64,000 bases of DNA from Tiliqua scincoides (lineage: Eukaryota > Chordata > Lepidosauria > Squamata > Scincidae), in contig NC_089823.1 of the NCBI RefSeq assembly GCF_035046505.1, forward strand, positions 6,219,267-6,283,266, read 5' to 3'. Positions within the stretch are counted from its first letter, which is position 1; the number at the start of each line of letters is the position of its first letter. The position numbers and the translations under genes are program-made. Positions 34,625 through 45,601 of this stretch are shown here, piece by piece. The notes beneath the pieces were generated by a model. It worked only from the letters and a program-made list of their open reading frames with translations, searched no databases and was not told the origin of the DNA.

Positions 34625-35801
34625 TCTCCAAGAGACCAGTCTGAGTAGACAGCAGTGAGTGAGGTAGACCAAGTCTGACGGTGTAAGGGGCCACCATACA
34701 TGTACTGGTGGTGAACCCACAGGGCCAGGAGATTGGATGAAAAGGGGGGAGGTCTTTAACAGTTGTGTTAAAATGAGAAGCTCACCAAGACCAATTTATC
34801 CCTGGTAAACGTCTCATTTTAACTGGTCAAGACAGACAAACTGTGCCCTCCTTTTCTTTCATCCAGTCTCCTGGCTCCATGAGTTTACTGCTTGGTGTCC
34901 CTACTCACTAGAAATGAGTGTGCAGTTTGGGTTGGCTGCTGCTGTTTTCACACCTTTATGGCTATTTACAGTATATAAGGCCCTTCCCCATCAGCAAAAA
35001 CATGTAGCAGCGGAGAGAGCGCGTGCCAAGGTCACTTGTTCATCTTCAAATGCTTCGCTTGCAGGCTGGCAACAAGCCATTCAGACTCCATGCAAATATT
35101 ACGCTTCGGGATCCTGTCCCACTCCTTTTCCAGACTCTTTCCTACAGATCACACCAAGACAAACAGAAATCAGGGCAGCTGAGAACTCCAAAAGTGAAAG
35201 AAGTGTGTAACTGAAGGACCACACCCTGATTCTGGCTGGGTGGGCTGCACCTTATTGAGAGGCACCTGCTTGGAGCCCTGGCATCTCTAGTCAAAGTATC
35301 TCAGATACCAGGATTGGGGAAGCCCTCTCTGCTGCAGACTTGGTGGGCTGCTGCCTGTCCACAGACAAGACTGGACAAAGGATCTGACTACGGCAGCTTC
35401 ACATGTTCTTGAGTCTCAGGTGGGAGCTGCCGGGGGTGCCTTTTGTAGCTATGTTGTCTGGTAAATTGGTTTCTTCTTCCACTTAAGACCACAAGAGGAG
35501 CCCAGCCAGATGAGGCCAGAGGTCCATCCCAGTCCAGCAGCCTGCCTCCCACTGTGACCCATGAGCAGGGGACGAAGGCATCCCCATCTCCCGCTGCTGC
35601 TCCCCTGCAACCAAGACTGCTGCTTGAACCTGGAGGTGGCGCAAAGCCACCATGACTACAAGCCATTGCTAGACCTTTGGTCCTCCATGAATGGTTCTGG
35701 TCCCAGATGCTAAGATCACCATCTTGGTTGTTCTCCATATGCCTCCACCTTCAAAGGCAAGGCAGGTGGCCACAAGCAAAAGCGCATTTCCGTCACAGCT
35801 G
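34625..35801. other. unrecognised stretch
   Basis: About 1.2 kb. A 98-codon frame (34914-35210) has a hydrophobic start but no family resemblance and is probably chance. Near 34740-34830 a short inverted pair (AAAATGAGAAGCTCACC against GTCTCATTTTAAC) was noted. Confidence 0.4.
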
Positions 35802-36134
35802 GGGTTGCCAACCCTCAAGGATTGGCCTGGGTTCTCCATGAATCAGCGCCAATCCCCCAGCGGCTGCTAAAAGCAATCCCAGAGATTTTAACAAGGCCTC
35901 TTTGTCTTAGTGACTTCATGTCATTTGGGGGGAAGGAAATCCCCTAGCAAGACAGCAACTGTTACCCTGCACATGCCCAATCTCGTCTGATCTTGGAAAC
36001 TAAGCAGGGTCAGGCCTGGTTAGTACTTGGATGGGAGACCGCCTGGGAATAGCGGGTGCTGAAGGCTTATACCATAGTCTTTCAAGACTGAAGGTTGCCA
36101 ACCAACCATGCTTTCTGTCAGAATTGGCAACCCT
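35802..36134. mobile_element. TIR element (GGGTTGCCAACCCT ends) hosting a 5S SINE
   Basis: Inverted ends GGGTTGCCAACCCT and TTGGCAACCCT bound a segment whose left part (GAGATTTTAACAAGGCC, TGACTTCATGTCATTTGGG) resembles, in opposite sense, the repeats at 14106-14233 and 37446-37579. The 5S-derived SINE copy B occupies 35955-36107 within it. Confidence 0.5.
35955..36107 (+). mobile_element. 5S rRNA-derived SINE, copy B
   Basis: Sense copy: GCAACTGTTACCCTGCACAT, AGCAGGGTCAGGCCTGG, TAGTACTTGGATGGGAG and ACCGCCTGGGAATAG, then GGCTTATACCATAGTC, the hairpin (loop TTCA here) and GAAGGTTGCCAACCAACC. The full 5S-like body and tail are present. A clear target duplication was not found. The stem survives despite the loop change. 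Confidence 0.93.
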
Positions 36135-37445
36135 AACCATAGCCCCGTTATTTAGACTTGGAGATGCTACAAGATTCTGTGTTGTTTTTGCTGCAACAAC
36201 CTAACAGAACTGCTATTGCCCAGGAAATTGATTTGGTCTCTTGGTTATATTTTATTTATCTGTTAGCTGCCCTGGGAGTAGGAGTGCAGAAGAGCAGCCC
36301 ATACATTTCAGAAGAAAAGAAAGGAATCCACAGGTCTCTCTCGGTGTGATGCTGGGCTCTAGACACAGCCATCCATGTCCTGATGAGCTCTAGGTTGGAA
36401 TACTGACATGTGCTTGAACATGCTCACCGATCAGCTGGTGCACATAGAGAACCCATAGCCCAGTTATTGCTTGTAGACAGGCACGGATGACATCACACAC
36501 TCATTCTGGCAGAGACCACTGCCCACCAGTCATTTTCCATGGCGTTGTGTGAACTCTCCCTTCTTCCCATCAGAAGTCCTTCCCAGTTAGGTTTCCAGGT
36601 TGCAGGGTCTAGCCCGAAGTTTCAGAGTTTTCAACTCCTTCTGAAAGCCTCTCCTGAGGAAGGAGCTAAATCTCTGAATTTAGCCAGGATAAAGGCAAAG
36701 GGGGTGCACTCCTTTCTGCCTTGCTTCATGACATCATCTGGAAGGAGCTCTGCCCCCATTCTTTCAGAAGCCACCCTTGAGCCACTAGGCTTAACCAGGC
36801 TGTGCCCCACCCAGGTGCCTCCAGGTCTCACTAGTCCCCTCTCCCCTAGATCTGTCATGCATCCCTCCTTAGATTTCAGGACCCCCCCTTACAGCTTTGG
36901 GGTCTGGGACTCTGGAGACTGGCAATGTTGTTCCCAGAGCCCAAAGTCTCTTTTCCTATAAGCACGGAACCCTTCCAGTCATGGTGTCTCCTTTCACTCA
37001 TTACAGTGAGCACAACTCATTACAGTAAGTTGTTTTTTTAAGAGTTTGCAGATGGCTTCTAGCTAAGCCCTTCTTGTCTAATGGTCTTTCTGTCCCCATC
37101 CATCAAGTGAAGCTAATGGCCTACTGGCTGCTGGAGAAACTTGGCCCAAGCTTCGGTAATCAAATTTCTCACTTTGCATTTAGGTTTATTGTAAACCTCA
37201 TCACACTTAGCTTGCTAAGAAGCAGGACTCATTCAGAATGAAACATTAGAAGTCCTCAACCTTTAGTTGGGTGGGGGAAACACAGGGCACACTTCAGGGA
37301 GCAGGGACAACCCAGCTTGCCTTCAGAAATTCAAATACTGTGCTGGGGAGACCACAACTCTGCAGAACACAAGTAGTAGTATTTGGGAGGGGGCATTAAT
37401 AGCTTGGAAGTGAAATATGTCATACTACCATTACATATAATACTA

Positions 37446-37579
37446 GAGTGGCCAACTCTGACTAAAGCTATTTCTGGATATGTTTTCCCAACATGATTTA
37501 ATGTTGGAAATCCCTGAAGGAATTCTTAAAATCTTCAGGATTCCTTTCCGTAATCACCTAGAGATTGTTGCTGATTCCT
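37446..37579. repeat. interspersed repeat copy used as LINE target
   Basis: Matches 14106-14233 in order (GGCCAACTCTGACTAAAGC, GAAATCCCTGAAGGAA, CTTCAGGATTCC, TGCTGATTCCT). The RTE-like LINE copy 3 inserted inside it, duplicating TGCTGATTCCT, and the repeat resumes at 38529. Confidence 0.55.
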
Positions 37580-38528
37580 GTGTGTTGGCAACCTTCAGTC
37601 TCGGAAGACTCTGGTATCACGCTCTGAAAGGTGGTTCTGGAACAGCGTCTAGTGTGGTTGAAAAGGCCGATTCGGGAGTGACAATCCCTTCCACACTGGG
37701 AGCAAGTGCAGTCTGTCCCTGGTCTGTCTCCCTGGCTGTGGGCCTTCCTTCTTTGCCTCTTTGCCTCAGACTGTTGGCCAAGTGTCTCTTCAAACTGGGA
37801 AAGGCCATGCTGCACAGCCTGCCTCCAAGCGGGCGGCTCAGAGGCCAGGGTTTCCCACTTGTTGAGGTCCACTCCTAAGGCCTTCAGATCCCTCTTGCAG
37901 ATGTCTTTGTATCGCAGCTGTGGTCTACCTGTAGGGCGCTTTCCTTGCACGAGTTCTCCATAGAGAAGATCCTTTGGGATCCGGCCATCATCTATTCTCA
38001 CGACATGGCCGCGCCAACGCAGGCGTCTCTGTTTCAGCAGTGCATACATGCTAGGGATTTCGGCACATTCCAGGACTGTGTTGTTTGGCACTTTGTCCTG
38101 CCAGCTCATGGATCGTTTTAGCAAGGCCTGCCAAGATTTTGGACTGACGATCAGCCTTAAGAAAACACAGGTCATGGTTCAGGATGTGGACTCACCTCCC
38201 TGCATTACAATCTCTGCACATGAACTGGAGGTTGTCCATGATTTTGTGTACCTTGGCTCAACGATCTCCGACACTCTTTCTCTCAATACCGAGCTAAACA
38301 AACGCATCGGCAAAGCAGCTACCACGTTTTCCAGACTCACAAAGAGAGTCTGGTCCAACAAGAAGCTGACGGAACATACCAAGATCCAGGTCTACAGAGC
38401 TTGCGTCCTGAATACATTTCTGTGCTGCAGCGAGTCATGGACTCTTCGCTCACAACAGGAGAGGAAACTGAACGCTTTCCACATGCGCTGCCTCCGACGC
38501 ATCCTTGGCATCACCTGGCAGGACAAAG
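37580..38528 (-). mobile_element. RTE-like LINE, copy 3, with 5' inversion
   Basis: The insertion is flanked by an 11-bp duplication TGCTGATTCCT (37569-37579 and 38529-38539). The 3' part is on the minus strand (37580 to about 38104): hairpin tail (loop TCCG), zinc finger (CSQCGRDC) and the C-terminal domain through GITWQ-like sequence. The 5' part (about 38105-38528) is inverted onto the plus strand and encodes the thumb/connection region just after the RT core: FGLTISLKKTQVM, FVYLGSTISDTLSL, RVWSNKKLTEHTKIQVYRAC, SESWTLRSQQERKLNAFHMRCLRRILG. Together with copy 2 it gives the best view of this family's ORF2. No RT active site is present. Confidence 0.92.
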
Positions 38529-38539
38529 TGCTGATTCCT

Positions 38540-39329
38540 AGGGTCAGAGGATTTACCTGTTCCCCTGCCTGCCAGTCCTTCCCCATAACCCTTCCTTGCA
38601 AGGCCCCAGGGACCCCAGGCATCACTAACTCTGTGCCTGAAGTCCCCATGGCGATGGGAGGCCTACAACTGAAGAGGTGACCACCTTGGGTGAATCAGAT
38701 CCCCTAACTCTACAGACTTCTCAAATGATGCATCAGGACTGGTATCCCAGAGTCCTGACCAGTGTGTGTTGATTCCTCATGGCCTCTGAAGCTCCTAGAG
38801 ACTGCGGTTGATTCTTTCTGTGGACTGCAGCTTCTGGGGCAGTGACAAAAAGGCTCTGGAGACCCAGATCTCCTCCTCCTCCAAGGATGTCAGGTCAAGC
38901 TCTGGCTGGTGAAACATGACAGCTGGCAGAGATTAAGCTCCTCCCCCTCACCTGCTGAGTCTTTCCCTACTGTACAGTATATACTGTACTCTACTGTCCC
39001 GTCTAAGCATTACATAGCAAACATGGGTTTGGAAGATTCATGTTTGTCACATAAATATAGATGTGCCCTTAAAATTGCACAAACACTTTCTTGCACAAGG
39101 CTATTCTGCCCAGGGTTGCACAGCATCATAGGACTGGCTACCTAACGATTTAATCACTGTTTTGTCAATGCAAATTTGGCCTTGGTGAGAGGATTAAAAT
39201 ATTGCAAAATGGCAGATGGTTTGTCATAATACAGAATATTGCAAAAATACGTACATACCAGCTGGGGTAAAAGTGATAATAGTGGGAATATCTTGGCCCA
39301 GGCTGAGCATGTGGCAGATGTGCTAAATG
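38540..39329. other. unrecognised stretch
   Basis: About 0.8 kb of DNA with no gene or repeat that I can name, lying between two LINE copies. Confidence 0.4.
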
Positions 39330-40599
39330 CAGGGCTTCTGTAAGGGTTCTGTAAGGGTAAGTCTTGCCTCACAAACCTTACAGAATTCTTTGAAAAGGTC
39401 AACAGGCATGTGGATGCGGGAGAACCCGTGGACATTATATATCTGGACTTTCAGAAGGCGTTTGACACGGTCCCTCACCAAAGGCTACTGAAAAAACTCC
39501 ACAGTCAGGGAATTAGAGGACAGGCCCTCTCGTGGATTGAGAACTGGTTGGAGGCCAGGAAGCAGAGAGTGGGTGTCAATGGGCAATTTTCACAACGGAG
39601 AGAGGTGAAAAGCGGTGTGCCCCAAGGATCTGTCAGAACCAGAAGTGATTGTGAGGAGCTCCAGAAGGATCTCTCCAGACTGGCAGAATGGGCAGCAAAA
39701 TGGCAGATGCGCTTCAGTGTCAGTAAGTGTAAAGTCATGCACATTGGGGCAAAAAATCAAAACTTTAGATATAGGCTGATGGGTTCTGAGCTGTCTGTGA
39801 CAGATCAGGAGAGAGATCTTGGGGTGGTGGTGGACAGGTCGATGAAAGTGTCGACCCAATGTGCGGCAGCAGTGAAGAAGGCCAATTCTATGCTTGGGAT
39901 CATTAGGAAGGGTATTGAGAACAAAACGGTTAGTATTATAATGCCGTTGTACAAATGGAGTATTGTGTCCAGTTCTGGTCGCCGCATCTCAAAAAAGACA
40001 TAGTGGAAATGGAAAAGGTGCAAAAGAGAGCGACTAAGATGATTACGGGGCTGGGGCACCTTCCTTATGAGGAAAGGCTACGGCGTTTGGGCCTCTTCAG
40101 CCTAGAAAAGAGACGCTTGAGGGGGGACATGATTGAGACATACAAAATTATGCAGGGTATGGACAGAGTGGATAGGGAGATGCTCTTTACACTCTCACAT
40201 AATACCAGAACCAGGGGACATCCACTAAAATTGAGTGTTGGGCGGGTTAGGACAGACAAAAGAAAATATTTCTTTACTCAGCGCGTGATCGGTCTGTGGA
40301 ACTCCTTGCCACAGGATGTGGTGATGGCGTCTAGCCTAGACGCCTTTAAAAGGGGATTGGACGAGTTTCTGGAGGAAAAATCCATTATGGGGTACAAGCC
40401 ATGATGTGTATGTGCAACCTCCTGATTTTAGGAATGGGTTAAGTCAGAATGCCAGATGTAGGGGAGAGCACCAGGATGAGGTCTCTTGTTATCTGGTGTG
40501 CTCCCTGGGGCATTTGGTGGGCCGCTGTGAGATACAGGAAGCTGGACTAGATGGGCCTATGGCCTGATCCAGTGGGGCTGTTCTTATGTTCTTATGTTC
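39330..40599 (+). mobile_element. CR1-type LINE, 1.27-kb copy with internal deletions
   Basis: It begins inside the RT domain (motif A YLDFQKAFD), keeps motif B (GVPQGS) and then lacks the stretch that carries FADD: 39633 joins GGATCTGTC directly to AGAACCAGAAGTG. It later lost about 20 bp near 39956 (IMPLYK, then a changed frame), so the C-terminal part continues in another frame (39955-40404). The end is the standard CR1 3' region with GTTCTTAT repeats. An 11-bp TTCTGTAAGGG duplication marks the 5' junction. Very similar to 7689-9617, so both are relatively young. Confidence 0.92.
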
Positions 40600-40780
40600 A
40601 GGGCACATTTCCGTAGAATTTCAGATTTACCACAACTATTTGAGTGAAATGTTTGGGCCAAATTTTTGCAGTTAAAAAACATACTGTACTTGTCGTACAC
40701 TCTTAAATGGGACTTTTAGTGAACCCTAATCCGGGGGCCTAATGAGATCCGTTCCTCTTTAGCATCTGGAGCATCATATG

Positions 40781-41094
40781 ATAATAAGAACATAAGAACA
40801 GCCCCACTGGATCAGGCCACAGGCCCATCTAGTCCAGCTTCCTGTATCTCACAGTGGCCCACCAAATGCCCCAGGGAGCACACCAGATAACAAGAGACCT
40901 GCATCCTGGTACCCTCCCTTGCATCTGACATAGGCCCATTTCTAAAATCAGGAGGTTGCCCATACACATCATGGCTTGTAACCCGTAATTGATTTTTCCT
41001 CCAGAAACTTGTCCAATCCCCTTTTAAAGGCATCTAGGCCAGATGCCATCGCCACATCCTGTGGCAATGAGTTCCGCAGACCAACCACACGGTT
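40781..41094 (-). mobile_element. CR1 3' end, minus strand
   Basis: AATAAGAACATAAGAACAGC followed by the CR1 3' region and the last codons of ORF2 (up to GTTCCGCAGACCAACCACAC). 5'-truncated. It lies about 180 bp downstream of, and facing, the preceding CR1 copy. Confidence 0.9.
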
Positions 41095-41168
41095 GAGGAT
41101 CCCAAATTCCTCACAGCACCCCTCTTATTGTAATGTGTGACAGCACTCCCAAATAGGAGAATCTAGAA

Positions 41169-41423
41169 CTGTTCTTCAACCTGGGGCTTGTGACCCCCCC
41201 AAGGGGGTCGTGAAGCCTCATTTGGGGGGTCGTGGCAACCTTTCAAAGCCCTTCTCTTACAGGAACTAAAATGGCTCAAGCTTCAGTCTCCCTTATTGTA
41301 CATAATTATCCACAAACATGACAGGGGTGGATTTGGTCCCAGGAGGGGTAGGACTGGCAGTGTGCCCCCAGCCTCATTCATTCATTCATTTGGTGGTGGC
41401 ATGAAAAAGGTTGAAGACCTCTG
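41169..41423. mobile_element. hAT-type MITE, family G, complete
   Basis: The 255-bp element starts CTGTTCTTCAACCTGG and ends AAAGGTTGAAGACCTCTG. The flanking 8-mers ATCTAGAA (41161-41168) and ATCTATAA (41424-41431) match at 7 of 8. The interior has a foldback of GACCCCCCCAAGGGGGTCG and a short ATTC repeat. Confidence 0.8.
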
Positions 41424-41447
41424 ATCTATAATGTTCAGTGACTAGTG

Positions 41448-41721
41448 AACTGGCGTCACAAGGGTTTGCATCACCTGGTACTGGAGGCCAGTACATCACC
41501 CCCCGATGGACCTCCTCCCATGAAGTGGGTGGGGCAGTGCCCTGGGCAGCGGGCATGATGACGCACCATCACCCTGCTGGTTTTTGTGCTATAACTTTTG
41601 ATAGAATAGAGATATTGCAATGGAGTCGTTTTGCTCCCCCTGCCGGGAATGACTCCGAAGGGAGGGGCCGCTTGCCCCACACCAGGCTGGCTGCTCAGTC
41701 CCCCCTCCAGCTACGCCACTG
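41448..41721 (+). mobile_element. chimeric hAT-type MITE (family C left, family B right)
   Basis: The left part (GGCGTCACAAGGGTTTGC through TTTGATAGAATAGAGATATT) is family C. From about 41628 the sequence becomes family B (GCTCCCCCTGCCGGGAATG, GGGAGGGGCCGCTTG, CCCTCCAGCTACGCCACTG). The outer ends form a weak inverted repeat. No convincing target duplication was found, so this is either a hybrid element or two truncated copies joined by deletion. Confidence 0.65.
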
Positions 41722-41725
41722 GTGG

Positions 41726-41790
41726 GCATAGGTTGCAATCTTATACACACTTTCCTGGGAGTAAACCTCATTGAACACAATGAGACCCCT
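41726..41790 (-). repeat. dispersed copy of the 92-bp array unit
   Basis: GTTGCAATCTTATACACAC, TTTCCTGGGAGTAAAC and CATTGAACACAATGAGAC are the dispersed form of the sequence that is tandemly repeated at 48 kb. Confidence 0.7.
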
Positions 41791-42344
41791 GTCTCCATCT
41801 GGCTTCATATTAACACAAGGGACTGGACAGCACCTTATGCCTTATTCAAACCTTATGCCTTGTTCAAACACCCAGTGTTCATTTATACTAGACAGATCTG
41901 TACCTCCTGCTCTTATGCATTAGCTGCGCAGATAAAATCAAACTTGGGCTGGGTTGGGCACAACACACTTTTGATCTTTAAAGGTTTAAACAATCTGGGA
42001 CAAGGGTCACAGTTACATTTTCCTGTATGAACCTACTCTTACACCTCCTAGGTCATCTACGGCAAGGGCAGAAGGTGGATTGGAAACTCTTTGTGGCACC
42101 CTGGATGATTTGCAGGAAGTCAGCAAAGGTTTCGGACTCCCACTGAATACGAGCAACAACAAATGGTGTGTTTGCCCCTCCCCCAAAAAACAAAGCGTGC
42201 TTGATAGAAGCTTGATTCTGTGTGTCTGTGATATTGAACTCAGATGCATCCTGGTTCTGATTTTGCAAATGTATGTCGATCCAGTATGCACCACCAATTT
42301 GAACCTGGCTGCAGCTGGTGGAATCCAAGTCTGGAAAAAAACGC

Positions 42345-42362
42345 CAACATTATTATTATTAT

Positions 42363-42409
<47 letters not shown>

Positions 42410-42640
42410 TTTATATACCACTTTTCAACTAAAAGTTCACAAAGCGGTTTACAGAGAAAAATCAAATAACTAAATGGCTCCCTGTCCCAAAAGGGCTCAC
42501 AATCTAAAAAGATGCAAATGAATACCAGCAGACAGCCACCAGAACAGACACTGCTGGGGTGAAGTGGGCCAGTTACTCTCCCCCTGCTATAAAAAGGAGC
42601 ACCCACTTGAAAAAGTGCCTCTTACCCAATTAGCAGGGGT
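42345..42640 (-). mobile_element. L2-like LINE 3' end with (TAA/TAG)n tail
   Basis: On the minus strand the element ends with GTAAACCGCTTTGTGAAC and TTTAGTTGAAAAGTGG, a TATAAATA motif and then a long trinucleotide tail (42350-42408, ATT then AGT units). This order matches the family at about 60205-60340 (TGTAAACTGCTTTGTAAC, TTGTTGAAAAGCAGTATAC). Its upstream part (CCCCTGCTATAAAAAGG) also occurs within the hAT element at 17880-18005. L2-like is my best guess. Confidence 0.6.
42350..42408. repeat. (AGT)n microsatellite
   Basis: Four ATT units followed by about fifteen AGT units. It forms the tail of the L2-like element on the minus strand; the Ser- or Val-run frames are artefacts. Confidence 0.95.
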
Positions 42641-43170
42641 AACATAGATCTCACCAGCCTGAATCTGCCCACCTCTGATCTCCAGAGATGCTTCACATCT
42701 CCACTCGCTCAGAGGAGCAGGAGACAGGGTCTTCTTGAAAGTGGTACAAAAGTAAGGGAACTTGTTCCTCAAGAAGGCTTGCTTTGCTCCTTCTTCATTA
42801 ATTTTTAGGTGCTGGGTGAAAACTGTCTCATTTCAAAGGGCATTTGTGATGTGATGAATTTGTGCTCAAGTGATAGTGTCATGTTGACTCCTTCTGGCTT
42901 TTCATCTGAATCTGTTCTACTGGTTTTATTTTGCTTGGCATCTTTGTTTTTATCCCTGTAAGCAGAAAAGCAGGATAGAAATGTCTTAAATAAACAAGAG
43001 AGCAGGCAGGGCCAAACATGGGGAGGCTAGGGAAGGGGTCAAATTCCATCATGGACTAACAAGAATCCACAGGGCCAGAGACCAAGGGCACAGTCAAAGG
43101 CAAGTTAAAGATCAGGTTCCAGAGTGGCCTATCAGGGATTTATTTATTTTATTAATTTGTAAATTTATAT

Positions 43171-43324
43171 CCCAGTTACCCTGCACATGCCTGATCTCGT
43201 CTTGTCTCGGAAGCTAAGCAGGGTCAGGCCTGGTTAGTACTTGGATGGGAGACCACTTGGGAATACCAGGTGCTGTAGGCTTATACCATAGTCTTTCGAG
43301 AATGAAGGTTGCCAACCATCCCAC
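43171..43324 (+). mobile_element. 5S rRNA-derived SINE, copy C
   Basis: Starts at AGTTACCCTGCACATGCC and lacks the first few head bases. The body is GGAAGCTAAGCAGGGTCAGG, TAGTACTTGGATGGGAG and TACCAGGTGCTGTAGGC. The tail has hairpin AGTCT-TTCG-AGAAT, so the last pairs are broken. The sequences TTTATATCCC just upstream and TTTATTTCCC just downstream (43325-43334) may be the target duplication. A 229-codon frame starting inside it (43245) is spurious. Confidence 0.92.
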
Positions 43325-43559
43325 TTTATTTCCCGGGTGGGCATTCAAAGTAGAATCAAGGCCTGAGACATGTGGCATTGCCAAGGACAGGCTGGTAAAC
43401 AAGACAGCAGACTTGAGTCTTGATTGGCAGCTTCGCCTTGAGACAATAAGTTCAGAGAAGTTCTTACCTAGTGCAAGCAGGGAGTCTGTTAGCTTCCCAT
43501 GTCATACAGTTCTTCCTGGACAGCAGCATTGGCTCGAGACCTCCTTACACCGAGGCAGC

Positions 43560-43800
43560 ATGCCAAATGATGTGCCAGCCTCTGCTCCTCCCCCTTGCCA
43601 CTGTTCTCCTGCAGAACTCTCCTCCCTTACACATTTCCTGTTCCCCCTCTTCCTTTTCCAATCCAGGAAGTGGAAGGAGGAGGAGGAAGAGAAGTGGAGG
43701 CAAGTGAGGGAGACAGGAAAGGGTGCCCCGCACTCATCTGGCTGCCTGAGGCAACTGTTTCAGTTGGCCTCATGGATGGGCCAGCCTTGCTGGATAGGCT
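43560..43800 (-). repeat. unassigned interspersed repeat (two copies in window)
   Basis: On the minus strand GGCCCATCCATGAGGCC, CTGAAACAGTTGCCTCAGG and CCTGGATTGGAAAAGGAAG match, in order, 58681-58950 on the plus strand. The start resembles hAT-type ends of the GCCTCAGGC kind, but no ends or duplications were resolved. Confidence 0.5.
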
Positions 43801-43944
43801 GCTTGTCTGTCCACAGTCTTGTCTTGTCTTCTGGCCACGGTCAGCGGAGTGCTGTAGGGCAGCAGGGCTTAGGCCAACCAATCCTTCTCCTTGTGAGGTG
43901 CCTTGGAGGCAGGGAGAGCAAGGCATCTAAGTAAGCCCTGTAGC

Positions 43945-44270
43945 CAGTGGTGTCAGTAGGGTTTGCATTGCCCTGTCCAGGAGGCCAGCGTGTCACCTCC
44001 ATGATGAAACCCCTCCCATGCAGTGGGTGAAGTACCATTGCCCCACCTCACTGGTTTTTTGACTATAACCTTTGATAGAATAGAGATATTTCGACATGGT
44101 TTGTTTCAGTACATTCTGCACAAAATTACACATCTAAGGATACATAACATGATGGTATTATTCGTAAATACCAAGACTTTAAAAATTTTGGCCAGTAGTG
44201 GTGTCACCCCCCCAGTGTGCATCACCCAGTGCGGCCCAAAACCCTCTGCACCCATTTAGCGACCCCACCA
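43945..44270 (+). mobile_element. hAT-type MITE, family C, complete
   Basis: The 326-bp element starts CAGTGGTGTCAGTAGGG and ends TTAGCGACCCCACCA. The flanking 8-mers CCTGTAGC (43937-43944) and CCTGAAGC (44271-44278) match at 7 of 8. The interior is standard family C. Confidence 0.82.
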
Positions 44271-44278
44271 CCTGAAGC

Positions 44279-45329
44279 CAGAGACCTTGGCACCATACAA
44301 GAACAGAGAGTTTTTACACCTCATCCCAGGCCCCATCCACTCTCCAAAGAACTAGAGGATGTTTAAAAAAAACACACTTTTGAGGAGGCATTTAGTGAAG
44401 GGTGAGTGATTAACCAGGTTTCACTCTGGCCAGCACATCACAGAACCTTGCAGCCCACAAATCACTGGAACATGCCAGCAGCTGGAAGTGAACGTTGAGA
44501 AGAATGCTTGTAACCAAGCAAAAGTATCTGTTCAAAGGACCAGCCTGTATGAGTTCATCTCCTTCTCACCCTGTTGGGCTTGTCACAAACTTTGATCCCA
44601 TGGGAAGCTATGCAAGTCTGCACTTATGGCTTGTGATCACACTTGCTAAAAATGTGGGTATGTATATTTTCACATTGAGAAATATAAACAGCGGGTATGC
44701 ATGCCATCCGCCTGGGAGAAACAAGGGTGTGGAATATTGTCAGGGAAGGCATCCTAGTTCAGCTGTATGGAATAGTTTCCCAAGAAATGAGCTGAGAACC
44801 GTCCCAGAGGCCACATGGAGCCAAACTGGGGCCCAAGACAGGAAGGTGATAAGCTCAAGGCTGGTCTAGCATCAGCAGAGATGACTTTGAAACCTTTGTG
44901 TGTTGTTGATGTTCCGAGCGCTGCTGGTTGTGTGGTCAGTGTACTGCTTTGCATGAATTTGGGTGATGTTTCAATCAATGCCACAGAGTCACTTATGCAT
45001 TTAAAAGCAGCACAAAAGAGCCTCCAGAACACATGGGAAGGTTGTCATATGAACTGATTTGGGCAGCCTGCAACTGACTTTTCTGAACCTCGCTCATTTT
45101 GGGAGCTTTCCTCTCACTGCAACATGACATAAATCTGCTTTCTGGGGCCCCAGCCCTCCCTGCCATGATCCACATCGTACTGATGAAGAGATCTACTCCC
45201 TGTATTCTCAAATCCAAGAAAATCCACCCATTATCCAGACGTTGTCCATCTTGGTCTGACCATCACTCACTGCTGGCCATGCCTCCACCAGCCACCAGCT
45301 ACAAGAGCTGGTGTTGGTGACAAAAAGGC
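44279..45329. other. unrecognised stretch
   Basis: About 1 kb without a feature that I can name. Short frames (up to 124 codons) have no domain. Confidence 0.4.
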
Positions 45330-45525
45330 TGAGCTGCCAATCAGGATTTCCTCAGTTCAAACCTGACCTGTGCAGGAAGTCACCAGGTAGCCTTAGCCAA
45401 ACCATGCCCTCTCACAGTCTGCTGCAATATGGGGATAATGAACCTGCCTCACCTCCAGGGGTTAGTGGTTAGTGTAAGGACAACATCAAGATAATACAAC
45501 TGAAGCACTTTGCACACCGCTCTCG
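45330..45525 (+). mobile_element. MIR-type CORE-SINE
   Basis: The order TCCTCAGTTCAAACCTGACC (B-box region), TGCAGGAAGTCACCAGG, CAATATGGGGATAATGAACC, GCCTCACCTCCAGGGG and ATACAACTGAAGCACTTTGC follows the mammalian MIR consensus from tRNA head to core to L2-like tail. It is old and diverged, with no target duplication visible. Confidence 0.75.
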
Positions 45526-45529
45526 ACAG

Positions 45530-45601
45530 CAGTGTGGCTAGAGGAGGTGCAAAGCTCTAAGTCTTGCAGGTGCCTGAATGTGCCATGCCAGTGGCCCCTT
45601 G
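45530..45601 (+). mobile_element. hAT family B, left-end fragment
   Basis: CAGTGTGGCTAGAGGAGG, CAAAGCTCTAAGTCTTGC and CATGCCAGTGGCCCC are the left half of family B. It is cut off by the CR1 copy that begins at 45602. Confidence 0.72.

Noticed and set aside
34914-35210. 98-codon frame with a hydrophobic N-terminus, possible signal peptide
   Set aside because: No family resemblance and no supporting context; frames of this size are common here by chance.
35955-36107. A 5S rRNA gene
   Set aside because: The 5' end of 5S is replaced, a LINE-type tail replaces the Pol III terminator, and sister copies carry target duplications, so it is a SINE.
36539-36961. 140-codon frame with Pro/Ser-rich product
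   Set aside because: No start context, domain or splice structure; part of the opposite strand is equally open.
42080-42469. Frame encoding a long Val or Ser run
   Set aside because: It is produced by the (AGT)n microsatellite tail of an L2-like element.
43245-43934. 229-codon open frame on the plus strand
   Set aside because: It starts inside a 5S-derived SINE, crosses an unassigned repeat and low-complexity Glu/Lys codons, and has no domain or homologous feel.
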